A stretch of DNA of 64,000 nt from the NCBI RefSeq assembly GCF_009765835.1, contig NZ_LMUS01000006.1, forward strand, positions 1,012,438 through 1,076,437, in the 5' to 3' direction. A program made the translations under genes and the position numbers. Below are positions 18,635 to 27,939 of this stretch, piece by piece. Source of the stretch: Granulicella sp. L56. GTDB taxonomy: Bacteria > Acidobacteriota > Terriglobia > Terriglobales > Acidobacteriaceae. Position 1 is the first letter of the stretch. Every line of letters begins with the position of its first letter. Below the pieces are notes generated by a model that worked only from the letters and a program-made list of their open reading frames with translations, ran no database searches and was not told the origin of the DNA.

Positions 18635-19013
18635 TGCAATCCTGTATCCGTGCGAACTACGCCCACGCATTTCTCTGCGGGACACAATTCGCACCGTTGC
18701 TCGTTCTCTATGTTTGGCGGATGTCTTATCTCTTGCCCTCCTGCATCTCAACCAGCCTGCAAGCGTCCGCACCTCTGCTTCGTTTTCTGTCTCGCCGATT
18801 CTTTGCTTGCGCCAGTCTCTTGTTTGAACTGGTCGCTGCTCTATCGTCAACCCGGAAAAGGAGTTCAGTCACTTTATTTCAACTCAGACAGTTTACTAGC
18901 CCGATGCCCCGAAGCGAACCAATTTTGCTGCCAGGTTCGTCTTTTGTTCGTTCCATTTCGGGCAACAGGTCGAATATTTCTCATCCCACGTCATCACTCG
19001 GTAAACTTGTAGG
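18635..19013. other. Divergent intergenic region without a gene
   Basis: The 379 bp between the divergent sugar transferase and rfbC genes hold no convincing coding sequence. The stretch is C/T-rich on the plus strand and should carry both promoters, but I see no clear -35/-10 pair or repeat. Confidence 0.4.
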
Positions 19014-19586
19014 ATGCTCATTCTCAACACCGCGCTCACCGATGTCAAACTGATTCAACCCAAACGTTTCGGTGATAGTCGCGGATGGTTTACAGAAATT
19101 TTCAACCAGAGCTCCTTCGCCGAAGCTGGCCTCCCTTCCGGCTTCGTTCAGGACAACCAGTCCTTCTCCGCCAAAGGCGTCCTTCGCGGCCTGCACTACC
19201 AACTGGGCAAGCCCCAGGGAAAGCTCGTCCGCGTCCTTTCCGGCCATATCTGGGACGTAGCCGTCGACCTTCGCCGCAGCTCCCCGGACTTCGGTAAATG
19301 GGCTGGCTTCCACCTTAAGCCGCTTACCGATGAGGGCGAGATCCACTCCCTCTGGATCCCCGAAGGCTTCGCCCATGGCTTCCTCGTCCTCTCCGATACG
19401 GCCGAAGTCCTCTATAAAACCACCAACCCCTACCACCCTCAGGGCGAGCGCTCCATCCTGTGGAACGACCCCACCCTCAATATCGCCTGGCCGCTTGAGG
19501 CCCTGGACGGCCTGTCTCCTTCCGTCAGCTCCAAAGATGCCCAGGGCAAATCCTTTTTAGAAGCCGATCTGCCCCTCGCATCGTAG
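19014..19586 (+). CDS. rfbC: dTDP-4-dehydrorhamnose 3,5-epimerase
   Basis: Cupin-fold epimerase of dTDP-L-rhamnose synthesis, 190 aa, full length. It shows PKRFGDSRGWFTEIFN at the N-terminus, FVQDNQSFSAKGVLRGLHYQ with the catalytic His (in RGLHYQ), the GHIWDVAVDLRRSSP strand and WIPEGFAHGFLVLSD with the second conserved His. Other rhamnose genes (rfbA, B, D) are not in the window; this lone copy lies between polysaccharide genes and probably supplies precursor for them. Confidence 0.95.
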   Translation: MLILNTALTDVKLIQPKRFGDSRGWFTEIFNQSSFAEAGLPSGFVQDNQSFSAKGVLRGLHYQLGKPQGKLVRVLSGHIWDVAVDLRRSSPDFGKWAGFHLKPLTDEGEIHSLWIPEGFAHGFLVLSDTAEVLYKTTNPYHPQGERSILWNDPTLNIAWPLEALDGLSPSVSSKDAQGKSFLEADLPLAS

Positions 19587-19719
19587 CCATCTGACCTCCC
19601 GAAGGCAGGATTACCTTCCTGCCATAGCGTCGATTGGAGCCTAAGCGAATACGGCAGGCACAAAGTCACAGCAACTTTGCAGACGATTGGGGGTTCAGGA
19701 GATAGGCATTAAATAATTG

Positions 19720-19747
19720 TTGACACCTTGCGGGCGCGCTATATATT
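19720..19747 (+). promoter_or_regulatory. Sigma70-type promoter of the GT39-like gene
   Basis: TTGACA (19720-19725), a 16-bp spacer and TATATT (19742-19747). The expected transcription start near 19754 leaves a leader of about 24 nt that contains GGAGAG (19766-19771) 6 nt before the proposed ATT start codon at 19778. Confidence 0.6.
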
Positions 19748-19777
19748 TGTCGGCGTATTCAAATCGGAGAGCCTCCT

Positions 19778-21106
19778 ATTCGGCGCATTGACTCTTACGC
19801 GCGATCCTTTCGGCGGCAGTCGGCAACCACCCAGCTCTCCATCATCGTCTTCGCTGCCCTCCTCCTCCGTCTCATCCTGGTAGCCTGCATCTTCCATCAG
19901 ACCATTTCACCGGTAGACCACTTCGCCGAATTCGGCTGGGAGGTAGGCTGGGTGGCCCGCTCCATCGCCCAAGGCCACGGCTTCAGTTCGCCCTTCTATC
20001 CCTCCACCGGCCCCACGGCCATTGTCCCTCCACTCTTCACCTATCTGCTTGCCGCGGTCTTTCGCACCTTCGGCCTCTACACTGCCGCATCGGCTGTCGT
20101 CATTCTTTCCATCAATAGCGTCCTCTCGGCCCTTACCTGCGTTCCGCTCTACTTCAGCACCAGGTACGCCCTGGGCCAAAGAGCCGCCATGCTCACCGCC
20201 TGGGGCTGGGCCCTCTATCCATTCGCTATCTATTTTTCCGCGACGCGAGTTTGGGAGTATGCCCTGACCGGCTTTCTCTTCACGACCTGCTTCTGCCTCG
20301 CGCAGCGGCTTCACCGCCGGCGCCGCAACCTCGGCTGGATAGGCTTCGGCATCCTCTACGGCATCACCGGCCTGTCCAATCCATCCGTTCTCCCGATGTT
20401 CCCTGTCTTCCTTATCCTCACGGCCATCGTCCTTCATCGCCGCAAGGAAAAATGGCTAGTCCACAGCCTCATCGCCGCCATCAGCCTGCTCGTCGTCCTT
20501 GCTCCGTGGACCATCCGCAACTATCGCGCTGTCCACCTCATTGCCCCGGTCCGCGACAACTTCTGGCTCGAATTTTGGCCGGGAAACAACGGCAACACCT
20601 TCGAGTCCAACGATCACACGGACCGCCCGCCCACCGAGGCCGTCGAGCTACAGAAATTTGTAGCGCTGGGAGAGACTGCTTACCTCGCCCAGAACCGTGT
20701 TCTGGCAATGAGCTTCGTCCGTCAGCATCCGTTTCTCTTCATCAAATTCACTCTCCACCGCGTCCTCAGCTATTGGACTGGCTATTGGAGCTTCAACCCC
20801 GCCTATCTCCGCGACCAACCGACAGAGCTCCCAAATATGTTCTTCACCGTGGGCCTGACTTTTTTCATGCTGCTCGGAGCCCGCAGCCTCTGGCGCAGGG
20901 ACAAGACAACGGCTCTTCCCTACCTTCTGCTTCTGGCGATCTTTCCCATCGCCTACTACCTGACCCATGTCATACCCGACTATCGACAGCCCATCGAACC
21001 CGAGATCATCGCGCTGGTCAGCGCGGGAGTGCTCTCCGTCAAGCGCTTCAACCGCCCACTCCCACAGCCAGAGCCAGAGCTGGTTGCACTCGAACTTCCA
21101 GCTTGA
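19778..21106 (+). CDS. GT39/ArnT-like membrane glycosyltransferase with ATT start
   Basis: A multi-spanning inner-membrane transferase of about 442 aa that would use a polyprenyl-phosphate sugar donor. The first helix (SIIVFAALLLRLILVACIF) is followed by the loop FAEFGWEVGWVARSIAQGHG, the place of the catalytic Asp/Glu pair in GT39-type enzymes, then some ten further helices. The frame has no ATG, GTG or TTG between the stop at 19721 and codon 19952 (GTG), yet the upstream codons encode the conserved first helix and loop. I therefore propose initiation at ATT 19778, which has GGAGAG at 6 nt and a good promoter. A start at 19952 would lose helix 1. Confidence 0.75.
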   Translation: MRRIDSYARSFRRQSATTQLSIIVFAALLLRLILVACIFHQTISPVDHFAEFGWEVGWVARSIAQGHGFSSPFYPSTGPTAIVPPLFTYLLAAVFRTFGLYTAASAVVILSINSVLSALTCVPLYFSTRYALGQRAAMLTAWGWALYPFAIYFSATRVWEYALTGFLFTTCFCLAQRLHRRRRNLGWIGFGILYGITGLSNPSVLPMFPVFLILTAIVLHRRKEKWLVHSLIAAISLLVVLAPWTIRNYRAVHLIAPVRDNFWLEFWPGNNGNTFESNDHTDRPPTEAVELQKFVALGETAYLAQNRVLAMSFVRQHPFLFIKFTLHRVLSYWTGYWSFNPAYLRDQPTELPNMFFTVGLTFFMLLGARSLWRRDKTTALPYLLLLAIFPIAYYLTHVIPDYRQPIEPEIIALVSAGVLSVKRFNRPLPQPEPELVALELPA

Positions 21107-21110
21107 TTCG

Positions 21111-22310
21111 TCAAGCGTTCCACGATGGAACTACGCGGACCATGTCCCACATCATCTGGTCGATGGCGGTGTCGATTTCGTTGGATGGTTGCGTGCGGGT
21201 GTTGCATAGAGCCGCCCAGCAAAAGCCGGTTGGGGTGCGCACCATGATGGAGGTGGTGCCGGGAAGGCTGCCGTTGTGCCACCAGTTCCCCGCGCCGCCG
21301 TTGCGGACCATCCAGCCGCGGGCATAGCGGGCATCGCCGGGCGGATAGGCGGGGGCAGGGGTGGTCATCATTTTGATGGTGGCAGGCTTGAGTAGCGCAG
21401 GGATACCGGGCGCTCCGGCGACGTGGTTGAGGAACTGGACGAGTTCGGTCGAGGAGGCGATCCAGCCGCCGTGCGAGTCCATACGCGCGATGTTGAGCTT
21501 GTACGGGTCTTCGGAGTACTGGCCAATGTAGACAACCTCGTTGGGAGCGCGCTGGCGCTCTTTATTTCTGGCGATCTGCATGGTGGTAATGCCGCAGGGC
21601 GCGAGGATATTGGCCTGAACATAGCCTTCGTAGGGCTGGCCGGTGACCTGCTCGATGACGCGGCCGAGCACGCAGTAGCCGAAGTTGGAGTAGGCCCAGT
21701 GGGTACCGGGCGGGTTGGTGATGGGAACGTTGGCGATGGTCTCGGTGATGAGCTTGGTCTGGTCCCAGCCGTCGTTGTGCATCATGGGATCGGTATTGTC
21801 GTTGGGCCAGCCGCCGGAGGTGTGGGTGAGCAGATGGTCGACGGTGATATCGGTGATGTAGGGCTTGTAGAGAGGCTTGCCGTACTTGGTCCCGAGGATG
21901 CCGGAAGGGCCGAAGACCTTGTCGGTGAGGTTGAGCTTGCCTTGTTCGATGAGAGAGAAGATGGTGACCGACGTGATGGGCTTGGTGACCGAGGCGATGC
22001 GAAAGAGAGAATCCTGCTGCGTCAGGACGAGGTGCTGACGGTCGGCCATCCCGGCGGCCTCGTCGTAGGCGAACTGGCCATTGCGGGAGATGGCGATGGA
22101 GGTGGCGGGAACGCGAAACTGGCGGCGGAATTCTCCGGCAATGCGGCCCATCTCGCCACGCTGCCGGCCGGTCGAACCACCGTACTGCCGTTGAGCAAAG
22201 ACCTGGGGAATCGGCACGGCCGCCGCCACCGCGGTACCAGCCAGAGTGCGGAGGAGGGTTCGACGGGTGAGGGCCCGGCGGAAGAGGCTTTGAGCGGATG
22301 GCATCAACAT
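21111..22310 (-). CDS. Serine hydrolase, beta-lactamase/class C family, Tat-exported
   Basis: A roughly 399-aa exported protein of the beta-lactamase-related (PF00144) family, which covers esterases, D-aminopeptidases and class C-like enzymes. A twin-arginine signal (LTRRTLLRTLAG followed by a hydrophobic stretch and VFAQ) opens it. The catalytic SxxK is SVTK in FRIASVTKPITS and the YxN motif is YSN in HWAYSNFGYCVLG. The C-terminal HNGSLPGT has the HxG-type third motif. The physiological substrate is unknown; true beta-lactamase activity is unlikely to be inferable. The gene converges with the GT39-like gene, 4 bp apart. Confidence 0.88.
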   Translation of the reverse strand: MLMPSAQSLFRRALTRRTLLRTLAGTAVAAAVPIPQVFAQRQYGGSTGRQRGEMGRIAGEFRRQFRVPATSIAISRNGQFAYDEAAGMADRQHLVLTQQDSLFRIASVTKPITSVTIFSLIEQGKLNLTDKVFGPSGILGTKYGKPLYKPYITDITVDHLLTHTSGGWPNDNTDPMMHNDGWDQTKLITETIANVPITNPPGTHWAYSNFGYCVLGRVIEQVTGQPYEGYVQANILAPCGITTMQIARNKERQRAPNEVVYIGQYSEDPYKLNIARMDSHGGWIASSTELVQFLNHVAGAPGIPALLKPATIKMMTTPAPAYPPGDARYARGWMVRNGGAGNWWHNGSLPGTTSIMVRTPTGFCWAALCNTRTQPSNEIDTAIDQMMWDMVRVVPSWNA

Positions 22311-22464
22311 AGGAGATGACCTTTCGATCTTCAAATCTTTGGAGTTCGATGAGGATTCTATCCCGCTCTCCTCTTGCTGTCGTTACCATTCTCCTTTTCA
22401 TAATGAAAGAGTTCCGCAATTCCTGTAGATTGTGCTGTACACCAACATTGACCTGGAGGGATGG

Positions 22465-22881
22465 ATGAAGAGATCTGGCCTGAGTATCTTCGTGTTTTGT
22501 TTTGCTTTGGCGTTCTTCGCCGGCAACTTTGCACGGGCGCAGCAACCACCACCGGCGGAGAAGCCCCCGGCCAGCGTCGCAGGAAAGTGGACCTTGTACA
22601 GCAATGACCCCAACGGATCGACCTCCTCCAAGTTCCTTGATCTTCGGCAGAACGGGAGCGTGATTACCGGCCATTTCAAAGGGCCGAACCAGTCAGGCGG
22701 CGTCGAAGGCACGATCCAGAACCAGCATCTCGTGGTCCGGACCAAGACGCGCGATGCCTTGACCTTTCGCGGGCGGGTCGACGGGCCGCGGGTTGATGGC
22801 ATCGTTCAGGGCAAGACCTTCAATGGCACCTTCCACGCCCGGAGAGGGACAGGATCGTTCCAGGGGGTTCGTTCGAATTAA
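22465..22881 (+). CDS. Secreted small protein, beta-rich
   Basis: A 138-aa protein with a signal peptide (KRSGLSIFVFCFALAFFAGNFARAQ). The mature part is short beta strands with glycine turns (SVAGKWTLYSND, DLRQNGSVITGHFKG, GGVEGTIQNQHLVV), a pattern seen in small secreted barrel proteins of Terriglobia. ATG 22465 is chosen because GGAGGG ends 4 nt before it. Function unknown. Confidence 0.6.
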   Translation: MKRSGLSIFVFCFALAFFAGNFARAQQPPPAEKPPASVAGKWTLYSNDPNGSTSSKFLDLRQNGSVITGHFKGPNQSGGVEGTIQNQHLVVRTKTRDALTFRGRVDGPRVDGIVQGKTFNGTFHARRGTGSFQGVRSN

Positions 22882-23046
22882 GGCCCGGCTCCGAATTCCG
22901 GGACGTGCTCAAGGCACCTCGGTGCAGACGGAAAATGGTACCGTTCCGTTGTGATAAACCTGTTGCGGGCACCGAATCGCCAACTCGGCCGATTCGTAAA
23001 ACTGCTCGCCGGCCAAAAAATAGATATCGCGTCAGGAACTTGCCTC

Positions 23047-24861
23047 ATGTCCGGTCACCATCGCTCTCTCCCAGGCTTCGCTGCCTCCATCCTTGCTCTC
23101 AGCCTTCTCTTCACCGAAGCAGCCATCGCGCAGGCTCCAGCGCCTGCGCAGGATGGCCAGCCCGCGGGCATGAGCGTCAATACGGGCGGGGCACACGCAG
23201 CCGTCCTCGACGACGAGCACCGCCCCATCACGGCTGGCGGCTTCGTGAAAACCGGCCCCATCATCTTTGAGGACATCGCCCAGAAGGCCGGTCTCACCTC
23301 GTGGACCCACATCATGGGAACGCCCGAGAAAAACTTCATCATCGAGACCAACGGCTCCGGCGTCGGCCTCTTCGACTACGACAATGACGGCTGGCTCGAC
23401 ATCTATCTGGTCAATGGCTCCACCTACGACGCGCTCTCCGGCAAGACGACGCCGCCGCACGCCGCTCTCTTCCACAATAACCATGATGGAACCTTCACCG
23501 ACGTTGCCGCCAAGGCCGGAGTCACCAACGACCGCTGGGGCGTCGGCGTCGCCATCGGCGACTACGATAACGACGGCTGGCCCGACATCTACGTCTCGAA
23601 CTTCGGCAAGAACCGCCTTTACCACAACAACCACGATGGGACCTTTACCGATGTCGCTGAAAAAGCCGGTGTTACGCTGGGAAACTGGTCTGCCGGAGCG
23701 ACCTGGGGCGACTACGACGGTGACGGCAGACTCGACCTGTTCGTTCCCGGCTATATCCACTACGACATGGCCAACCAGCCCTCGTACGGCTGCCAGTTTC
23801 GCGGGGTGAAGGTGATGTGCGGCCCTCGCGGCCTCAAGGGCGAGCCTGACCATCTCTTCCACAACAACGGGGACGGCACCTTTACCGACGTGAGCGAAAA
23901 AGCCGGTGTTTCGGACAAGAACGGCTACTACGGCCTCGCGTCGGCTTTCATTGATGTGAACGACGACGGCAAGCTCGACCTCGTCGTCGCCGACGACTCC
24001 ACCCCCAACTACCTCTATATCAATAAGGGCGACGGTACTTTCGATGACGACAGCTATGCCTCTGGCTACGCTCTTAATGAAAATGGCCGCGAGACCGCAT
24101 CGATGGGTATCGCCATCGGCGATTACCGCAATAATGGGCTGCTTGACCTCTACAACACCACCTTCTCCGACGACTACAACCCGCTCTACCGCAACGACGG
24201 CGAGGGCAACTTCACCGACGTCAGCTACCAGATGGGCATCGCCGAACCAACCATTCCCTTCCTCGGCTGGGGCGACGCCTTTCTCGACTTCGACAACGAC
24301 GGCTGGAAAGACATCTTCGTCGCCAATGGCCACGTCTATCCCCAGGTTGACCAAACCACCTGGGGAACCACATGGAAGCAGCGCCCTCTGCTCTTCCACA
24401 ATATTGACGGCAAAAAGTTCGAGGTCGAACCCGCCGTCGAAGGCACCGGGCTGGCTCAACTTTATGTAAGCCGTGGCATGGCCGAAGGCGATCTGTTCAA
24501 CGACGGCAAGCTCGACGTGGTCATCAACGTTCTCGACGGCCATCCCGCTCTGCTGCGTAACGTCTCCGCCGATCACCACCACTGGACCGAGTTCAAGCTG
24601 ATTGGTGGCCCCAAGGGCCCGCGCGATGCTATCGGCGCCAAGATTTTTGTGACGGCGAATGGGATGCGCCAGCGTGACGATATCTTCTCGGGCGGCAGCT
24701 TCGCCTCGACCCACGATCCGCGCCCGCACTTCGGCCTTGGCGATGCCACCAAGATCGATGTTGTGGAAGTACACTGGCCCGACGGAGCCAAAGAAAAATT
24801 TGTCGTCTCCAAGGTCGATCAGATTGTTACTCTCACTGAAGGCAAAGGAACGAAGATGTAA
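23047..24861 (+). CDS. CRTAC1/ASPIC-UnbV family FG-GAP repeat protein
   Basis: A 604-aa exported protein. After a signal peptide (FAASILALSLLFTEAAIAQA) it has at least six VCBS/FG-GAP repeats, each with a calcium-binding loop such as DYDNDGWLDIY, DYDNDGWPDIY, DYDGDGRLDLF, DVNDDGKLDLV and DFDNDGWKDIF, forming a beta-propeller, and a C-terminal ASPIC/UnbV domain (about 520-600, GAKIFVTANGMRQRDD ... HFGLGDATKIDVVEVHWPDG). These proteins are abundant in Acidobacteriota; extracellular ligand binding is inferred, the ligand is not known. ATG 23047 is preferred over an in-frame GTG at 22951 because the signal peptide follows it directly. Confidence 0.9.
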   Translation: MSGHHRSLPGFAASILALSLLFTEAAIAQAPAPAQDGQPAGMSVNTGGAHAAVLDDEHRPITAGGFVKTGPIIFEDIAQKAGLTSWTHIMGTPEKNFIIETNGSGVGLFDYDNDGWLDIYLVNGSTYDALSGKTTPPHAALFHNNHDGTFTDVAAKAGVTNDRWGVGVAIGDYDNDGWPDIYVSNFGKNRLYHNNHDGTFTDVAEKAGVTLGNWSAGATWGDYDGDGRLDLFVPGYIHYDMANQPSYGCQFRGVKVMCGPRGLKGEPDHLFHNNGDGTFTDVSEKAGVSDKNGYYGLASAFIDVNDDGKLDLVVADDSTPNYLYINKGDGTFDDDSYASGYALNENGRETASMGIAIGDYRNNGLLDLYNTTFSDDYNPLYRNDGEGNFTDVSYQMGIAEPTIPFLGWGDAFLDFDNDGWKDIFVANGHVYPQVDQTTWGTTWKQRPLLFHNIDGKKFEVEPAVEGTGLAQLYVSRGMAEGDLFNDGKLDVVINVLDGHPALLRNVSADHHHWTEFKLIGGPKGPRDAIGAKIFVTANGMRQRDDIFSGGSFASTHDPRPHFGLGDATKIDVVEVHWPDGAKEKFVVSKVDQIVTLTEGKGTKM

Positions 24862-24900
24862 GAGTGCAGTCAGGAACTGCCGTGGCAGGTTACGCTTTTG

Positions 24901-24994
24901 GATAGAACAGGCAACGACAAGAACAACGGCGAAATACAGGGGTCTCTCCGCTCCGGCGGCAAAAACGCCGTCTCCGGTCGAGGTGACGTTTTTA
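24901..24994 (+). repeat. Dispersed palindromic repeat, copy a
   Basis: It shares AAATACAGGGGTCTCTCC and the end GGTCGAGRTGACGT with copy b at 41663. The core is a GC-rich stem (GGCGGCAAAAACGCCGTC). It follows the UnbV gene and its 3' end lies directly upstream of the sensor kinase start, where its GAGGTGA (24980-24986) can act as the ribosome-binding site. Confidence 0.75.
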
Positions 24995-24996
24995 TA

Positions 24997-27939
24997 GTGT
25001 TCCATCCTGTCGTGCGCTTCCTGTTCTTCTGGATGCTCTGCGGAATCGTCACGCTCACAGTCCGCGCGCAGGACGTCAATAATCTGGGACATCAATCCTG
25101 GTCGACTGAGAACGGGCTTCCACAGAACAGCGTCCACCAGGTCTATCAGTCGAGTGACGGCTACATCTGGATCGCTACCGAAGACGGCATCGCCCGCTTC
25201 GACGGCATCGACTTCAAAGTCTTCAACCACGAGAACACCGCCGCCTTCACCAGCAGCGACACCTGCTGCATCGCCGAGGACGCCGCTGGAGCGCTCTGGA
25301 TCGGGACCTCCGATGGCCTCGTCCAGTATGCAAAAGGCAACTTCCGACACTATTCACTTCCCGATGTCGTCCTCTCTCTCTCAACAGACGACAACGGAGG
25401 TCTCGTCGCCCTTACCGGCAACAGCCTGTTGCGCTTCGACGGAAAAGACTTCTTACCTATTTCACTTCCCTCCTCGGCAACGCCAACCGCAGTCGCCAGA
25501 GCAGCCGATGGAAGCCTCTGGGTTGCGGCAACCGCAGGAATCTTCCAGTATCAGCACGGTCACTTTCGCCCGGTGCCGCTCAATCCCGGCGTTGCGGCAG
25601 AGAGCATCGAAGCCATTGGTTCGCTGCCCGGCAATGGCCTATGGATACGGACCACGAGCGGCATCACCCTGATTCAGAACGGTCATCAACGCACTCTCCA
25701 GACCGGTCATGATTTGCCGGTGACTCGCATCCAGTCGGCGCTGGCAGACTCTCGCGGAGACCTCTGGATCGGCACCAATCAGGGTCTCTTCGTCCTGAAC
25801 CTGCGGAATAGCAACAGCCAGCCGCAGCGGCAGTCGGCCCTGGGCACAAGCAGCATCCTCTCGACCTTCGAGGACCGCGAGGGCAATCTCTGGGTCGGCA
25901 CCGAAACCAGCGGACTCGACATTCTGCGGCAGCAGAACTTTCGCACCGTCCCCGAACTCTCCGATCGCGTCATTACCGCTATCGTGCAGGCTTCGGATGG
26001 AGCGATGTGGGCAGGCACCAACGGCGATGGGCTCGACCGCTGGCAGGCCGGAAAGCTCGAACACTACTCTGTCCGCAACGGCCTGCTTAGCGAGATCATC
26101 CTCGCTCTCGCCCCCGGGGCCAGCGGCGGCATCTGGGTCGGAACTCCCGATGGACTGAACCACATCGAAGGCGGCAAAGTCACGTCCTACACCTCGGCCG
26201 ATGGCTTGCCCGACGACCTCATCCGTTCTCTGTTGGTCGATGGCGACGGCTCGCTCTGGATCGGCACACGCCGCGGTCTTGCACATTGGCAGAACAACCG
26301 GTTCACCATCTTCACCCAAGCTAATGGATTGAAGAGCAACCTGATCGGCGCTCTCCTTGAGCCCCAGGCTTCTGGCTCTCAACACGATTTGTGGATCAGC
26401 ACGCTCAATGGCTTGTCACGACTTCGCGACGGCAGGATATCGACCTATACCACCAAAGAAGGCCTCTCCGGCGACGTCATCACGTCGCTCGCCGAAGGGC
26501 AGCATGGCCTTCTCTGGATCGGCACCAAAGGGGAAGGCCTCAGTGCCTATTGGAATGGCATCTCCGCCTCTTTTCGTCGATCCGATCTTCCACAGACGGT
26601 CGACTCTATCCTGAAGGACGATCACGATAATCTTTGGCTAAGCTCCACCCACGGCATCACGCGTGTCTCCGCATCCCGACTTATGTCCTGTGGATCCTCT
26701 TCAGAGTGCAATCCTCGGCCTATCTCCTATGGCCGCTCGGACGGCATGCCTACGGAAGAGGCCTCCGCAATCGGTCACCCGTCAGCGTGGAAGACGATGC
26801 AAGGCCAGCTCTGGTTCGCCACGCGCAAGGGCGTAGCCATCGCCGATCCCGATCACCTCTCCGAGAACCACATTCCTCCGCCCGTCGTCATCGAGCGCTT
26901 CACCCTCGACGACATGGAGCTTCCTCTCTCGGCGTCGGAGCAGAGCATCCCTCCCGGCCACAACAGCTTCGCCTTTCAGTATGCGGGACTCAGCTACGCT
27001 GCTCCATCGAAGGTCCGCTACCGCTACATTCTGGAGGGCTTCGACAAGCAGTGGACGCAGGCCGGTTCGCGCCGCATCGCTTATTACACCAACCTGCCTG
27101 CGCGCCACTACCGTTTCCGCGTGCAGGCTGCCAATAACGATGGCGTATGGAACGAAGCCGGAGCCTCGTTGAGCTTCTATGTGAAGCCGCCCTTCTATCG
27201 CAGACCCTGGTTCCTTCTGCTTGCCCTTCTTTGCATCGCTGGGATCGTCGTCCTTCTTTATCGTCTCCGCCTGCGCCGCCTTCACTCGCAATTTCAGGCA
27301 GTCCTGGCCGAACGCAATCGCGTGGCCCGCGAGATTCACGACACGCTCGCGCAAAGCTTCGTCGGCGTCTCCGTCCAGCTTGAACTCACCGCACAACTGC
27401 TCGCCCATTCGCAGATTGACGCGGCTGGCCAGCAGATCGACCGCACCCGCGAATACGTGCGCGATGGCCTCGCCGAAGCGCGCCGCAGCATATGGGACCT
27501 TCGCGCCGCTACCGCTCAACACACGCTGCCCACCCGTCTTACACGGCTCGCCGAGCAATCGAGCACCGAGAAGCTTCCGATTCAGCTCAAGATCGGCGGC
27601 ACGTACCGGCCACTCGCCGCGGCCTTCGAAGACGAGGTCCTGCGCATCGCACAGGAGACGCTCAGCAACGTATCCCGCCACGCCAACGCAACCCACGTCT
27701 CCATCGATCTGCGTTATCATTCAAGCCGGTTGACATTATCCATCACTGACAATGGTCGCGGCTTCGAAGCATCCGACAAGACTCTTCCTGCCAGGGGCCA
27801 CTTTGGCCTCCAGGGGATGCGCGAGCGGGCAGCACAGATTCATGCTCAACTAATTTTAGAAAGCGCGCCGGGCCAAGGCACAACAGTTAAGCTGGAAGCT
27901 CCCATCGCGACACAGAAAGGCACTGCAACCAATGTCTGA
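24997..27939 (+). CDS. Two-component sensor histidine kinase with beta-propeller sensor
   Basis: An inner-membrane kinase of about 980 aa. A signal-like segment (VRFLFFWMLCGIVTLTVRAQ) exports the sensor: repeated two-component-propeller units (SSDGYIWIATEDGIARFDG, EDAAGALWIGTSDGLVQY and many more, to about residue 590) forming two periplasmic propellers, then a Y_Y_Y domain (about 640-750, YRYILEGFDKQW), one transmembrane helix (WFLLLALLCIAGIVVLLYRL), a HisKA_3 domain with phosphoacceptor His in REIHDTLAQS, and HATPase_c (AQETLSNVSRHANA N-box, DNGRGFE). GTG 24997 is chosen because GAGGTGA lies 10 nt upstream; the longer frame to TTG 24898 only translates the repeat. It overlaps its regulator gene by 8 bp. 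Confidence 0.9.
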   Translation: MFHPVVRFLFFWMLCGIVTLTVRAQDVNNLGHQSWSTENGLPQNSVHQVYQSSDGYIWIATEDGIARFDGIDFKVFNHENTAAFTSSDTCCIAEDAAGALWIGTSDGLVQYAKGNFRHYSLPDVVLSLSTDDNGGLVALTGNSLLRFDGKDFLPISLPSSATPTAVARAADGSLWVAATAGIFQYQHGHFRPVPLNPGVAAESIEAIGSLPGNGLWIRTTSGITLIQNGHQRTLQTGHDLPVTRIQSALADSRGDLWIGTNQGLFVLNLRNSNSQPQRQSALGTSSILSTFEDREGNLWVGTETSGLDILRQQNFRTVPELSDRVITAIVQASDGAMWAGTNGDGLDRWQAGKLEHYSVRNGLLSEIILALAPGASGGIWVGTPDGLNHIEGGKVTSYTSADGLPDDLIRSLLVDGDGSLWIGTRRGLAHWQNNRFTIFTQANGLKSNLIGALLEPQASGSQHDLWISTLNGLSRLRDGRISTYTTKEGLSGDVITSLAEGQHGLLWIGTKGEGLSAYWNGISASFRRSDLPQTVDSILKDDHDNLWLSSTHGITRVSASRLMSCGSSSECNPRPISYGRSDGMPTEEASAIGHPSAWKTMQGQLWFATRKGVAIADPDHLSENHIPPPVVIERFTLDDMELPLSASEQSIPPGHNSFAFQYAGLSYAAPSKVRYRYILEGFDKQWTQAGSRRIAYYTNLPARHYRFRVQAANNDGVWNEAGASLSFYVKPPFYRRPWFLLLALLCIAGIVVLLYRLRLRRLHSQFQAVLAERNRVAREIHDTLAQSFVGVSVQLELTAQLLAHSQIDAAGQQIDRTREYVRDGLAEARRSIWDLRAATAQHTLPTRLTRLAEQSSTEKLPIQLKIGGTYRPLAAAFEDEVLRIAQETLSNVSRHANATHVSIDLRYHSSRLTLSITDNGRGFEASDKTLPARGHFGLQGMRERAAQIHAQLILESAPGQGTTVKLEAPIATQKGTATNV

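Noticed and set aside
24898-24996. N-terminal extension of the sensor kinase from a TTG at 24898
   Set aside because: This segment is only a translation of the dispersed repeat, with no signal-peptide character; a signal-like sequence and a Shine-Dalgarno sequence support GTG 24997.
23032-25350. Very long minus-strand frame opposite the UnbV gene
   Set aside because: Low-complexity VVV/EVD-rich translation that mirrors the repeated calcium-binding motifs of the plus-strand protein; it is a shadow of high-GC coding sequence.
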